Shown here: in pieces, positions 8,324 through 16,827 of the stretch
Numbering within the stretch: the first letter of the stretch is position 1
How the letters are laid out: each line of letters starts with the position of its first letter
Source of the DNA: Saccharothrix sp. ST-888
Lineage (GTDB): Bacteria > Actinomycetota > Actinomycetes > Streptomycetales > Streptomycetaceae
Assembly: GCF_000955975.1 (NCBI RefSeq)
Contig: NZ_JYJF01000001.1
Span: forward strand, 248,001 to 312,000
DNA length: 64,000 nt
Direction: 5' to 3'
The notes under the pieces: model-generated
What the model was told of the DNA's origin: nothing
The model's input: the letters and a program-made list of their open reading frames with translations, nothing else
Databases searched by the model: none
Made by a program: the position numbers and the translations under genes

Positions 8324-9429
8324 ACCGCTGTCCTCTCAGGTGTGCCGGTGATCCGGACGTCCTGGCCGAGCGACCGGACGTCGAGCACGTCGAGGCGGAT
8401 CCGGTCGGCGAGGGTCGCGATACCGGTGTCCGCGACGGCCGACGGGCCGTCGCCCAGCAGCACGGGGGCGAGGTAGCCGATCACCTCGTCGACCAACCCT
8501 GCCGCGAGCAGGGACCCGGCGATCCGGGGGCCGCCCTCGACGAGCACGGAGTGGATGTCCCGGGCGTGGAGCTCCTTCAGTACCGCCTCGAGGTCGACTC
8601 CCCGCCCTGCGGCGGTCGGCACGCTGACACGCTCCACCCGCTCCGGGAGGTGCACCGCCGCGCCGGGGTCGGCCAGGGCGAGCAGCGTGGGCGCGGACTC
8701 GTCCCAGATCCGAGCCGTGGACGGCAGGTCGTTCGCGGAACTCGCCAGCACCACCCGGACCGGCGCCCGGCCTGTGACACCGTGCCGCAGGCCGAGGTGG
8801 GGGTCGTCGGTCCGGACGGTGCCCGATCCCACCAGCACCGCATCGTGCATGGCGCGCAACTCGTGCGCGTCCCGGCGGGACTCCGGCCCGGTGATCCAGC
8901 GCGAGGTGCCGTCGGCGGCGGCCACCCGTCCGTCCAGCGTGGTGCCGAACTTCCAGGTGACGTACGGCCGGTGGCGGGTGGTCGCGTGCAGCCAGAACCG
9001 GTTGGCGCGCCGTGCCTCCTGTTCGAGTACGCCGCCCACGACCTCGACGCCCGCAGCGCTCAGCCGGCTGTGGCCGCCGGCCGCCACCGGATTGGGGTCG
9101 GCCACCGCGTAGACGACACGGGCGATCCCGGCCTCACGCAGTGCCGTCGCGCACGGGCCGGTCCGGCCGGTGTGGGCGCAGGGCTCCAGCGTGACCACGG
9201 CCGATCCACCGACTGCGGCCTCCCCCGCCCGGCGCAGCGCGATCACCTCGGCGTGGGGCCCGCCGGGGAACTCGTGCGCGCCTTCGGCCACCGCGTTTCC
9301 GTGGCGATCCAGGATCACGCAACCCACCGAGGGGTTGGGCGTGGTGCGGCCCAGCCGCTCGGACGCCAGGTGAATCGCCTGGCGCATGGCCTCCAGCTCT
9401 GCCGGGGACGCCTCCTTCGCCCCGGTCAC
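8314..9429 (-). CDS. ribD: RibD: diaminohydroxyphosphoribosylaminopyrimidine deaminase / reductase
   Basis: The protein has 371 residues from a GTG at 9429, which overlaps the upstream stop as GTGA; an in-frame start further out would lie inside the preceding gene. The N-terminal deaminase domain has the zinc ligands in 'HAE' (59-61) and 'PCAHTGRTGPC' (83-93). The C-terminal reductase domain begins near 'RPYVTWKFGTTLDGRVA' and ends with 'EGGPRIAGSLLAAGLVDE'. It converts the RibA product to 5-amino-6-ribitylaminouracil phosphate. Both domains look complete. No ribE or ribH lies nearby, which suggests the intermediate is diverted from riboflavin. Confidence 0.9.
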   Translation of the reverse strand: MTGAKEASPAELEAMRQAIHLASERLGRTTPNPSVGCVILDRHGNAVAEGAHEFPGGPHAEVIALRRAGEAAVGGSAVVTLEPCAHTGRTGPCATALREAGIARVVYAVADPNPVAAGGHSRLSAAGVEVVGGVLEQEARRANRFWLHATTRHRPYVTWKFGTTLDGRVAAADGTSRWITGPESRRDAHELRAMHDAVLVGSGTVRTDDPHLGLRHGVTGRAPVRVVLASSANDLPSTARIWDESAPTLLALADPGAAVHLPERVERVSVPTAAGRGVDLEAVLKELHARDIHSVLVEGGPRIAGSLLAAGLVDEVIGYLAPVLLGDGPSAVADTGIATLADRIRLDVLDVRSLGQDVRITGTPERTAVCE

Positions 9430-9971
9430 AGGGTCACCGAACCGCGCAGCATGTGGACGCATCGGGACAGTTCGGCCGCGAGCTGCTCGCACCGCTGTAC
9501 GATCTCGTCCGCCGGCGAGTTCCCGCCCGTCACGGTCGCGACGAAGTCGTCCGGGCAACTGGCGATCTGCGTGGGGATCAGCCAGCCGCCCAGGGCCTTG
9601 GCCACGGTGCGCAGTTGCTCACAGACCACGTTGCCGCTGCGCGGGCCGCTGCCGTGGGCGAGGACGGCGATCGCCTTGTCGTCGAAGGAGCCACCGGGGA
9701 GGTGGTCCAGGGCGGTCTTGAGAACGGCCGAGTACCCCGCGTGGTAGACGGGCGACGCGAGGACGACGGCCTCGGCGGCCTCCACGGCTTCGCGCAGGGC
9801 GGCCACCTTGGCGGCCGTGTCCGGCCCGGGAACCGGGCTGAGGCCGTAGCGTGCGAGGTCAAGAGTGTCGGCCTCGGCACCGGCGGCCCGCAGGGCGTCC
9901 GCCGCGACTGCGGCGAGGGCGGCGGTGGCCGAGGGAAAACTTGGACTTCCGGTGATGAGCAGAGCTCTCAT
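9426..9971 (-). CDS. NADPH-dependent FMN reductase family protein
   Basis: The protein has 181 residues, starting at the ATG at 9971 (MRALLITGSP); the 20 in-frame codons upstream have no homology character. The flavodoxin-like fold shows in 'LLITGSPSFPSATAAL' (FMN phosphate loop), 'VVLASPVYHAGYSAVLKTALDHL' and 'AVLAHGSGPRSGN', the pattern of SsuE/azoreductase-type NADPH:FMN reductases. It lies between ribA and ribD and probably supplies FMNH2 to the luciferase-like monooxygenase two genes downstream. Confidence 0.85.
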   Translation of the reverse strand: MRALLITGSPSFPSATAALAAVAADALRAAGAEADTLDLARYGLSPVPGPDTAAKVAALREAVEAAEAVVLASPVYHAGYSAVLKTALDHLPGGSFDDKAIAVLAHGSGPRSGNVVCEQLRTVAKALGGWLIPTQIASCPDDFVATVTGGNSPADEIVQRCEQLAAELSRCVHMLRGSVTL

Positions 9972-10008
9972 TGGGCGGTTCGGACTCTCTCTCGACGTGG
10001 ACGGTCGG

Positions 10009-10674
10009 TCAGCCGGCGTGCTGTGGGACATCGATGGCGTGGTTGGTCTTCCGCGCCTTGGTCTCGAGGTAGTGGCGGTTGTACGGGGTGACGAACACGC
10101 CCGTGGAGACGCGCTCGACGACCTCGATGCCGCACCGCCGCAGCTGGGCGACCTTCTCCGGGTTGTTGGTCAGCAGGCGGATCCGGGTGATGCCGAGGGC
10201 GGTGAGCATGTCGGCCGCCACCTGGTAGTCGCGGGAGTCCGCCTTCAGGTCGAGGTGCTCGTTCGCCTCGTAGGTGTCCAGGCCCTTGTCCTGCAGGACA
10301 TAGGTGTCGATCTTGTTGTAGAGACCGATACCGCGCCCCTCCTGGCGCAGGTAGAGCAGCACACCACCGGCCGCCTCGATCTCGCAGAGGGCTTCCTGCA
10401 ACTGCGGTCCGCAGTCGCACCGCGCGGAGCCCAGGACATCGCCGGTCAGGCACTCCGAGTGGACCCGGACCAGCGGCTCGGCGCTGTTCGCGTAGTCGCC
10501 GAGCCCGATGGCCAGGTGCTCGCCGTCGTCGGCCAGCCCCCGGAAGCTGAAGACGTCGGCCTTCAGCCACTGCCCGAGCGGCGTCTTGAGCGGGACGTGT
10601 ACGCGGGCCCGAACCTGAGAGGCGGCCTGAGCTTCGGCAGGACGTGCGTCATCGACAATGGTCATGTGGGTCAT
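10009..10674 (-). CDS. ribA: GTP cyclohydrolase II
   Basis: This is a 221-residue stand-alone enzyme; no DHBP synthase domain is fused, unlike many housekeeping RibAB proteins. The zinc cysteines are C75, C86 and C88 in 'ECLTGDVLGSARCDCG', and the catalytic 'RQEGRGIGLYNK' is at 110-121. It opens GTP to 2,5-diamino-6-ribosylamino-pyrimidinone phosphate, releasing formate and pyrophosphate. It lies 11 nt after the GNAT gene. A single-domain GTP cyclohydrolase II inside a cluster is the arrangement of toxoflavin-type pathways, which divert this intermediate from riboflavin. Confidence 0.92.
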   Translation of the reverse strand: MTHMTIVDDARPAEAQAASQVRARVHVPLKTPLGQWLKADVFSFRGLADDGEHLAIGLGDYANSAEPLVRVHSECLTGDVLGSARCDCGPQLQEALCEIEAAGGVLLYLRQEGRGIGLYNKIDTYVLQDKGLDTYEANEHLDLKADSRDYQVAADMLTALGITRIRLLTNNPEKVAQLRRCGIEVVERVSTGVFVTPYNRHYLETKARKTNHAIDVPQHAG

Positions 10675-10685
10675 CTCCTGAATCG

Positions 10686-11804
10686 TCAGTTGAACGAGGG
10701 GGCACGCTGGCCCAGTTCGGCTTGCCAGGCGTCGGCCAGCCGGTGATTCGCCGCGACGACGGCGTCGGCGTCGGCGTAGGAGTCGTCGTTCGGCACCGCC
10801 CAGAGCGGGCTGAGCTGTGCGCCGCGCCGGGCCTTGGCCTCGGCGGTTCCCTTCCCCAGGTGCATTCGCCGCAGGTCGGTCGAGCGGTAGGCGTGCTCGA
10901 TCGGTTGGTAGCAGCTGAGCGCGAAGTACTCGGCCGCGCCCACGAGTCGGTCATAGTCGAAGCCGGTGGCGCGCAGCCAGGTGGTGCCGGCGAAGTCGTA
11001 GATGAGGGCGAAGCCGACCATCCGGTCGTCCCGGAAGCAGCTCAGCACGGTGCCGCTGTCCCTCAGCCCGTCCGCCTGGCGCCGCAGCAGTTGCTTCAGC
11101 GGTTCGGGATCGGCCGGGTGACCGTACTTGCCCTGCAGTTGGGCCAACAGGTCGCCGGCCTCGGACCAGCACTCCGACAGCTTCAGCTGACGCAGCTCGT
11201 ACCCGGCGGCCTGGAAGCTGTTGAGCTCCTTGCGGATGGCGTACCGGCGCCTGACCGGGAAGGTACCGAGGTAGTCCTCGAAGCTGCTGCCCGGAAGCTG
11301 GATGGCCGCGTCCAGTCCCTGGAGTTGTGGCACCCGGCTACCGGTCGCCGCAGCCAGCTCGGCGACGGCGCCGTCGTGCACGTACAGCCACCAGGCCTGG
11401 TCCGCACGCAACTCCCGGGCGGCCTGGGCGACTCCCGCGACCAGCAGCCGCAGACACTCCTCCCGGGTGCCGGCGTCGAGGCCGGGGTCGAGCAGCGGGG
11501 CGTTCAGGTATCCGCGCCGGGCTCCGGCGATCAGCAGTCGGTCCGCCGGGCGGACACCCGCCAGGGCCTCATGCGGGCGGTAGCCCGCGTTCGGCTCCTC
11601 ACGGACCAGGTACACCGGCGCCGCGCCGACCAGCCGGGAGGCGTCGTCGGTGATCAGGATGTACCCGGCAGTGGCGGTGGCGCTGTTCTCCTCGTTCCGC
11701 AGCCAGCGGTGGCTGAGGTAGAACCCGGCCTCCGCTCCGGCCGCCAGCCGGTCCCACTCGCTCTCGGCGACGTCGTCCAGGCTCGAAACCGTGGAGGCCT
11801 TCAC
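10686..11804 (-). CDS. GNAT/FemAB-like acyltransferase (BioF2-type)
   Basis: The protein has 372 residues. It resembles the double-GNAT 'peptidogalycan biosynthesis'/BioF2-like family, related in fold to FemX aminoacyl transferases. Landmarks are 'FPVRRRYAIRKE' (about 180-191), 'CFRDDRMVGFALIYDFAGTTWL' (about 270-290) and the late 'YFALSCYQPIEHAY..LRRMHLGKGTAEAKARRG'. The donor may be acyl-CoA or aminoacyl-tRNA; the sequence cannot decide. Its start overlaps the stop of the upstream ATP-grasp gene by 4 nt (ATGA). Inferred role: adding an acyl or aminoacyl group to the cluster's scaffold. Confidence 0.75.
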   Translation of the reverse strand: MKASTVSSLDDVAESEWDRLAAGAEAGFYLSHRWLRNEENSATATAGYILITDDASRLVGAAPVYLVREEPNAGYRPHEALAGVRPADRLLIAGARRGYLNAPLLDPGLDAGTREECLRLLVAGVAQAARELRADQAWWLYVHDGAVAELAAATGSRVPQLQGLDAAIQLPGSSFEDYLGTFPVRRRYAIRKELNSFQAAGYELRQLKLSECWSEAGDLLAQLQGKYGHPADPEPLKQLLRRQADGLRDSGTVLSCFRDDRMVGFALIYDFAGTTWLRATGFDYDRLVGAAEYFALSCYQPIEHAYRSTDLRRMHLGKGTAEAKARRGAQLSPLWAVPNDDSYADADAVVAANHRLADAWQAELGQRAPSFN

Positions 11805-13036
11805 GCGGCGCCCGCCAGTCGTCGAGCCGACAAGGTGCCGAACTCGGCCTCGAGTTTCACTGCGGCTTCGGCGAACTCGAGGTGGGAGGCGAGCGAGACA
11901 CCGCAGGCGCGCTCCAGAAAGCCCGCTACCGCGGCAAGGCCGTCAAGATCGCGCGCTCGGACGAAGCCGCGCGCCCGCAAGCCCTCGACCACCGGGTGCA
12001 CCCAACCGTCGGCTTCGGCCACCGCTGCCACCGCGCGCGCCGCACGTGCGTCGTCGGGCAGCAGGAACTCGGCGGCCAGCAGCGACTCGCGGCCACCTGC
12101 CAGGTCCCGGTCGGCGGCCAGCGCGCAGTCGACGGAGGAGTAGCCGCGGCTCGTCCAGTGCAGCAGCGTCGCCCAGGACGTACGCGGGTTGCACTCGAGG
12201 ACGACCACGTCACCGTCGTCCGTACAGACCAGATCGAAGTCGGCGATCCCGTGGTAGCCCGCCTCGCGGAGCACGGCCTCCGCAGCGTGCAGCAGCGCCT
12301 CCGGCGGCTCGCCGGCCGGCGCGATCCGAGGCCGGTAGAGCGGATGGCGCTCGTCGTCGGTACGTCCCTTGACGCTCCAGCCGGTCGCCCGGCAGCTGCC
12401 GTCCGGGAACCGGACCAGCTCCAGGGAGCACTCGATGCCGGGCACGAAGGCCTCGATCACGATGTGGGTGCCGCACTTCCCGGCGAGTGCCTCGGCTGCG
12501 GCGATGGCCTCGCTACCGGTCGTGGCCCTCGCCTGCTCGTGGCCCGCCCAGGCGAGAGCCCCCTTGAGAACCACTCCTCCCGGTGAGGTGTCGGCCAGTT
12601 GCCGGACCGCCGCCGGTACCGCTGCCGTGGGGTGCCAGACCGCGCCGGGTGCGGTGGACACGCCGGCCTGGGCGGCAAGCTCACGAGTAGCCGCCTTGTC
12701 CAGCAGCAGACGCAGGGCCGACGCGTCGTAGCGGCCCGCCGCTTCGGCCATCAACGCGGCCCGCAGTGTCGCCGAGTCGGGGTCCGACGTCATCACGACA
12801 CCGCTCTCGGCCGGGACGGACTCCCCCAGCAGGGCCCCGCCGATGGACTCGGCCGCCTCCGGCGCCAGCCACTGTCCGGCGACGCCGACGCCTTCCAGCT
12901 CATCCCGCAGCTCCTGGTCCTCAGGGGCCACGACAAGGACGGCCGCACCGACCGCCCGGGCCGTCAGGACCGCCGAACGCCACAGTGGGCGGCCCAGCCT
13001 GCGAGGGCTTCCGAACCTGATCAACGTGTTGTCCAT
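11801..13036 (-). CDS. ATP-grasp ligase, first gene of the riboflavin-branch cluster
   Basis: The protein has 411 residues. It shows a pre-ATP-grasp segment, the lysine strand 'GGVVLKGALAWAGHEQA', the hinge 'IVIEAFVPGIECSLE', and the Mg-binding 'DFDLVCTDDGDVVVLECNPRTSW' end with the conserved E-x-N-P-R. It is distinct in sequence from the other ATP-grasp of the operon, which implies two separate amide or ester bond formations. No strong Shine-Dalgarno is seen; GGAG lies rather far (about 19 nt) upstream of the ATG. It heads a nine-gene run in which no gap exceeds 67 nt. Confidence 0.85.
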   Translation of the reverse strand: MDNTLIRFGSPRRLGRPLWRSAVLTARAVGAAVLVVAPEDQELRDELEGVGVAGQWLAPEAAESIGGALLGESVPAESGVVMTSDPDSATLRAALMAEAAGRYDASALRLLLDKAATRELAAQAGVSTAPGAVWHPTAAVPAAVRQLADTSPGGVVLKGALAWAGHEQARATTGSEAIAAAEALAGKCGTHIVIEAFVPGIECSLELVRFPDGSCRATGWSVKGRTDDERHPLYRPRIAPAGEPPEALLHAAEAVLREAGYHGIADFDLVCTDDGDVVVLECNPRTSWATLLHWTSRGYSSVDCALAADRDLAGGRESLLAAEFLLPDDARAARAVAAVAEADGWVHPVVEGLRARGFVRARDLDGLAAVAGFLERACGVSLASHLEFAEAAVKLEAEFGTLSARRLAGAA

Positions 13037-13329
13037 GATTGATCGACCTGATCTCCGCTACTACTTGCTACGGCACGGTGGAAATGGTTTTCCATCGGGA
13101 ACAATCCGGGCACGAGAAGACCTCGAATCCGACCTGCTCGAATCCGACCTGGAGGTCCGATCGACCGCCTACCGCGAGGCAGCCGGCCAGGTTTTCCCGG
13201 GTCGGTCATGCTTCTGGCGGACAAGGCCGGTTTGTCCGGATCCGTGCCTCCATGCCGGCCTTCGACAAAGCCCTGGGCCGCCCGCTGTGCCCCGGACAAC
13301 TCTGGGGTGGCCGGGCCCGGAGTTTCGAG
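13037..13329. other. Cluster-side half of the divergent intergenic region, no gene seen
   Basis: This lower-GC stretch upstream of the ATP-grasp gene presumably holds the cluster promoter. It contains a short inverted repeat, ATGG-TTTT-CCAT, at about 13083-13096. No convincing -35/-10 pair or FMN-riboswitch-like structure was found. A 135-codon frame at 13039-13446 has no protein-like character. Confidence 0.4.
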
Positions 13330-13490
13330 CGTCTCAGGTCCCCACAATCGACTCTGGTCCGTCTCACACCTGTGACCTGGTGTTTTGCAGACAACCGAGG
13401 GATGAGCGTGAGACGCTCACCCGGTCCCACTGGAGCGGGCGTATGACACAATCGGACCCGTCTCAAAGCCCTGACCGGGCATTTGAGACG
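13330..13490. promoter_or_regulatory. Five copies of the heptamer CGTCTCA/TGAGACG
   Basis: Exact copies are at 13330-13336, 13360-13366 and 13459-13465 (CGTCTCA) and at 13409-13415 and 13484-13490 (TGAGACG). The last pair builds an imperfect palindrome, GTCTCAAAGCCC-N5-GGGC-A-TTTGAGAC, at 13460-13489. The third overlaps another inverted repeat, TGAGCGT-GAG-ACGCTCA (13403-13419). Such a dense array between a biosynthetic operon and a divergent regulator is most simply an operator, perhaps for the XRE protein itself. Confidence 0.6.
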
Positions 13491-13635
13491 AGTGGTCGGG
13501 GGGTGGGAAGCCACGGAGAACAACGGGGTTTACTCGCTGGCGCTGTCGCGCGCTGTCGGACGACTCCGGACGCCTGCGTCCGGAGTCGCCATTCCCCGAA
13601 CCGGATCCGTCATTTCCCAAGTCTTGCGAGGTCTG

Positions 13636-14574
13636 ATGGGCACCACCTGGAGAGCACTGCCGGCCGACATGCCAAATGAGGCGTTCCAGCTGACGGAGCA
13701 GCTCCGTGCCGTGAAAGATGAAACCGGCCTTTCACTGTCTGAGATGGCGGCAAAAACGCATTACAGCAAGGCATCGTGGGAACGATGGCTCAACGGCAAG
13801 AGGCTTATTACGCCGGAGGCATTGAAGAGCCTTGGCGCCGTCACGGACCGCGATCTCCAGAAGCTGCTCGAATTGCACTCGAGGGCGCGCATCGTCTTCA
13901 CGACGACCGCGCCGGTCGGCCAGGCCGAGGAGCCGTCTCCATCGGCGGCGGAGCTCATGCCGAGCGAGCCGCCCACCGTCCCGGTCACCGCCGAGCCCTC
14001 ACAGACGTCCGTCCTGCCCGCCGAGCCCTCGGGAACACTGCCCGTCTGGCGGCGGCGTCCGGTCGTGATCGCCACCGCTGCGGCGGCCCTGGTCGTCCTG
14101 GTGTGCACCCTGCTGCTGCTTCGTCCGGCGGAGCCCCACCAGTCGGTCAGTACCGCCGGCGCCGGACAGCCCGCACCGTGCCGGGGTGTGGGCTGCAACG
14201 GCAAGGACCCGGCGCAGACCGGCTGCGAGGCAGACGACCACACGCTCCTGACGACCAACAACGGCAAGGTGGTGCTGTACCTGCACTACAGCCCGAGGTG
14301 CCAGGCCGCCTGGTCCTCCCTCACCGACGGTGAACCGGGCGATACCGCCACCATCACCACGGGTACCGGACAGCAGCAGACGGCCCTGATCCACCAGGGG
14401 TTCGACAACTACTCCACCATGCTGGACGCGAGCGACCCGAAGACGACGCTGCAGGTGTGCGGTGTCCAACCAGCCGGCCGGGCCTGCACCCTCACCTATT
14501 CCGATCCGGTCGATCAGCCCTGGGTGGCGCAACCCAGCCCTTCGCCCACCGCGACGCCCAGCCAACACCCGTAA
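13636..14574 (+). CDS. Membrane-anchored XRE-type HTH protein with DUF2690 domain
   Basis: The protein has 312 residues, with the start placed at the ATG at 13636 behind GAGG. It has a cytoplasmic N-terminal helix-turn-helix (about residues 15-75, with 'LSLSEMAAKTHYSKASWERWLNGKR'), a Pro/Ser/Glu-rich linker, one transmembrane helix ('VVIATAAAALVVLVC', about 140-160), and an extracellular DUF2690 domain with conserved Cys ('CRGVGCNGKDP', 'GCEADD', 'RCQAAW'). This one-pass architecture suggests a sensor-regulator that couples an external signal to DNA binding. It is divergent from the nine-gene cluster and may control it. Confidence 0.8.
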   Translation: MGTTWRALPADMPNEAFQLTEQLRAVKDETGLSLSEMAAKTHYSKASWERWLNGKRLITPEALKSLGAVTDRDLQKLLELHSRARIVFTTTAPVGQAEEPSPSAAELMPSEPPTVPVTAEPSQTSVLPAEPSGTLPVWRRRPVVIATAAAALVVLVCTLLLLRPAEPHQSVSTAGAGQPAPCRGVGCNGKDPAQTGCEADDHTLLTTNNGKVVLYLHYSPRCQAAWSSLTDGEPGDTATITTGTGQQQTALIHQGFDNYSTMLDASDPKTTLQVCGVQPAGRACTLTYSDPVDQPWVAQPSPSPTATPSQHP

Positions 14575-15165
14575 GCACCATCGGCGTGTCTGCCGCCGTC
14601 TGGCAGGAACAGTCATCCCGGGCCGGCGTCGGCTCGACCGCGCCTCAGCTGTCGCGCAGGACGCGCGCAGCGAGGTGCGGGGCCACTCTGCTCAAGACGT
14701 CCAGCACCCGGATGGTGGCAATGCCGGCCGTTCTGGCTCCGCTGTCCGAGGGACAGGACGACCAGGGACGCGGCCTTCGCGGGCGGGAGCCTGCCGCAGC
14801 CCAAGCCGTCGGGGCATCGTCGTGTCGACCAGGGGCACCGGGCATCCAGGACATCGGCGAGCTCAAGGGGTTGCCGGGACCTCGGAGTGACGGTCTGCCC
14901 CGCCCATCCGGTCCATCACCATCCACCTGGTCGGATACGGCCCCTCCGCCAGCACCGTCGGCGCCAACCGGGCCGGCCGGGCCGCCGTCAACGCGATCGT
15001 GAAGCTGCTCGGCGAACCGTCCGAGGCCCAGGTCCCCGCGCAGCCGTGGTGATCACTTGGACGGCCCGCCGGGCACGCGGTCGGTCACGGCGGAACCTCA
15101 GTGATCACCAGGACCTGTGGAGAGCCCCGGTCCGATGAGTACGGCAGCCCCGGCGTTCAGGGCGT
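14575..15165. other. Gene-poor gap with an unidentified coding remnant
   Basis: No intact gene was found. On the plus strand a frame ending at the TGA at 15050-15052 reads like the tail of a protein ('ITIHLVGYGPSASTVG', 'NRAGRAAVNAIVKLLG') but has no start codon and no family I recognise. On the minus strand 14645-14700 gives 'VLSRVAPHLAARVLRDS', also without context. Confidence 0.4.
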
Positions 15166-16236
15166 TCAGCGGTCGTAGTCGACCGTGACGCGGTCGGAGA
15201 CCGGGCGGGCCTGGCAGGTCAGGACGTAGCCGGCCGCCACCTCCTTCTCCTCCAGGGCGAAGTTGCGGCGCATGGTGACCTCGCCCTCGGTGACCAGTGC
15301 CCGGCAGGTGCCGCAGACACCGCCCTTGCAGGCGAAGGGCAGGTCGGGCCTGGCCCGCTGGGCGCCGTCCAGGATCGAGCGGTCGCGCGGGAGGGTGAGG
15401 GTGCCCGAGCGGCCGTCGAGGACCACCGTCACCTCGCTCGACGCGCCGTCCGCCGCGCCGCCCTCCTCGGGGCGCTCGGCAACCGGTTCGTCCTCCGCGT
15501 GGAACAGTTCCTGGTGCACCCGCTCGGCGGGCACGCCCAGGCCGGCGAGCAGCTCCTTCGCCCCCTCGACCATGCCGTACGGGCCGCAGAGCCACCAGTG
15601 ATCGGTCTGCTCGACGTCCACCAGAGCCTCGACCAGGGCCCTGACCCGCTCCGGGTCGAGCCGGCCGCTGAGCAGTTCGGCGTCACGGGTCTCCCGGGAG
15701 AGCACGTGCAGCAGTTGGAAGCGTCCGAGGTGGCGGTCCTTCAGGTCGGCCAGCTCGTCGGCGAACATCACCGTGTCGCTGCGCCGGTTCCCGTAGAGCA
15801 GGGTGACCTCCGAGCCCTCGTCGGCGGCCAGGACCGACCCCGCGATGGACACCATCGGCGTGATTCCCGAACCGGCGGCGAGCAGCACATGCCGGGCTGA
15901 GACGCCCAGTTCGGGGCTGAACAGGCCCGACGGCGGCAGCACCTCGACCCGGTCGCCCGCCGCCGCCGCGCGGACCAGCCAGCGCGAGAACAGCCCGCCG
16001 GGCACCTCCCGGACCGCGATCCGCAGCGGACCGCCGACCGGCGAACAGATCGAGTACGAGCGGCGCTCGTCCGCGCCGTCCACCATCCGACGGAGGGTCA
16101 GCGTCTGGCCGGGGCGGAACGTGAACTCGGCGGCCAGCTCCGGCGGCACCTCGAAGGTGACCGCGACCGCGTCCTCGCAGAGCGGTTCCACCGTCCCAAT
16201 GGACAGCTCGTGAAAGGCCGGTCGACGGACGGACAT
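15166..16236 (-). CDS. paaE: Phenylacetyl-CoA epoxidase reductase subunit PaaE
   Basis: The protein has 356 residues. It has an FNR-like FAD domain with 'RSYSICS' (59-65) and 'GLFSRWL', an NAD(P) domain with 'LLAAGSGITPM' (about 118-128) and 'WLCGPYGM', then a plant-type ferredoxin domain with the 2Fe-2S cysteines C303, C308, C311 and C341. It passes electrons from NADPH to the diiron oxygenase PaaA, and is the last gene of the operon. Length and domain order are normal for the family. Confidence 0.95.
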   Translation of the reverse strand: MSVRRPAFHELSIGTVEPLCEDAVAVTFEVPPELAAEFTFRPGQTLTLRRMVDGADERRSYSICSPVGGPLRIAVREVPGGLFSRWLVRAAAAGDRVEVLPPSGLFSPELGVSARHVLLAAGSGITPMVSIAGSVLAADEGSEVTLLYGNRRSDTVMFADELADLKDRHLGRFQLLHVLSRETRDAELLSGRLDPERVRALVEALVDVEQTDHWWLCGPYGMVEGAKELLAGLGVPAERVHQELFHAEDEPVAERPEEGGAADGASSEVTVVLDGRSGTLTLPRDRSILDGAQRARPDLPFACKGGVCGTCRALVTEGEVTMRRNFALEEKEVAAGYVLTCQARPVSDRVTVDYDR

Positions 16237-16827
16237 TCAGATCTCCTTGATCCGGTCGAAGGGCTCGCGGCAACTGCGGCAGCGCCAGAGCGCCTTGCAG
16301 GCGGTGGAGCCGAAACGGGACAGCTCCTCGGTGTCGGCGGAACCGCACTGCGGGCAGTGGACGACCCGCCGGATCGGCCCGAGCTGCAGCACCCCCGGAC
16401 CTGCGGGCCCGTGCTGCGGCGGGGCGATACCCGCCTCGGCCAGCTTGCGACGGCCGGCCTCGGTGATCAGGTCGGTGGACCACGGCGGGTCGAGGCGCAG
16501 CCGTACCCGCACCTCCGAGTAGCCGGCCGCGCGCAGCCGGGCGTCGACGTCGGCCGCCATCTCGGCGACCGCCGGGCAGCCCGAGTAGGTCGGCGTGAGC
16601 CAGGCCGTGACGGCGCCGCCGTCCTGTTCGACCTCGGCCAGCACCCCGAGGTCGGCCAGCGTGAGCATCGGCAGCTCCGGATCCGGCACCGCCGCCGCGA
16701 TCTCCCAGGCTCCACCCGGGCGCGCGCCATCGGCGGCCGGCACGGCTGCGGACGCGGGATGTGCGGACGCGGTGTGTGCACCTGCGCCGGTCTCGGGTGC
16801 GGTTCCTGCGGGTGCGGTTCCGGCCAT
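16237..16827 (-). CDS. paaD: Phenylacetyl-CoA epoxidase assembly protein PaaD
   Basis: The protein has 196 residues, with the ATG at 16827 overlapping the paaC stop as TGATG. After a ~40-residue Ala/Thr/Pro-rich N-terminal tail comes the MIP18/SufT-like domain ('VPDPELPMLTLADLGV', 'YSGCPAVAEMAADV'), then a zinc-ribbon end with Cys pairs C158/C161 and C183/C186. PaaD is needed for maturation of the epoxidase metal centres. The long low-complexity head is unusual. Confidence 0.93.
   Translation of the reverse strand: MAGTAPAGTAPETGAGAHTASAHPASAAVPAADGARPGGAWEIAAAVPDPELPMLTLADLGVLAEVEQDGGAVTAWLTPTYSGCPAVAEMAADVDARLRAAGYSEVRVRLRLDPPWSTDLITEAGRRKLAEAGIAPPQHGPAGPGVLQLGPIRRVVHCPQCGSADTEELSRFGSTACKALWRCRSCREPFDRIKEI

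Noticed and set aside
13037..13329. FMN riboswitch ahead of the ribA/ribD cluster
   Set aside because: The conserved RFN-element blocks could not be found on the minus strand upstream of 13036; regulation by FMN is not supported.
13039..13446. A 135-codon plus-strand frame upstream of the XRE gene
   Set aside because: No ribosome binding site, no family character, and it covers the repeat-rich regulatory region.
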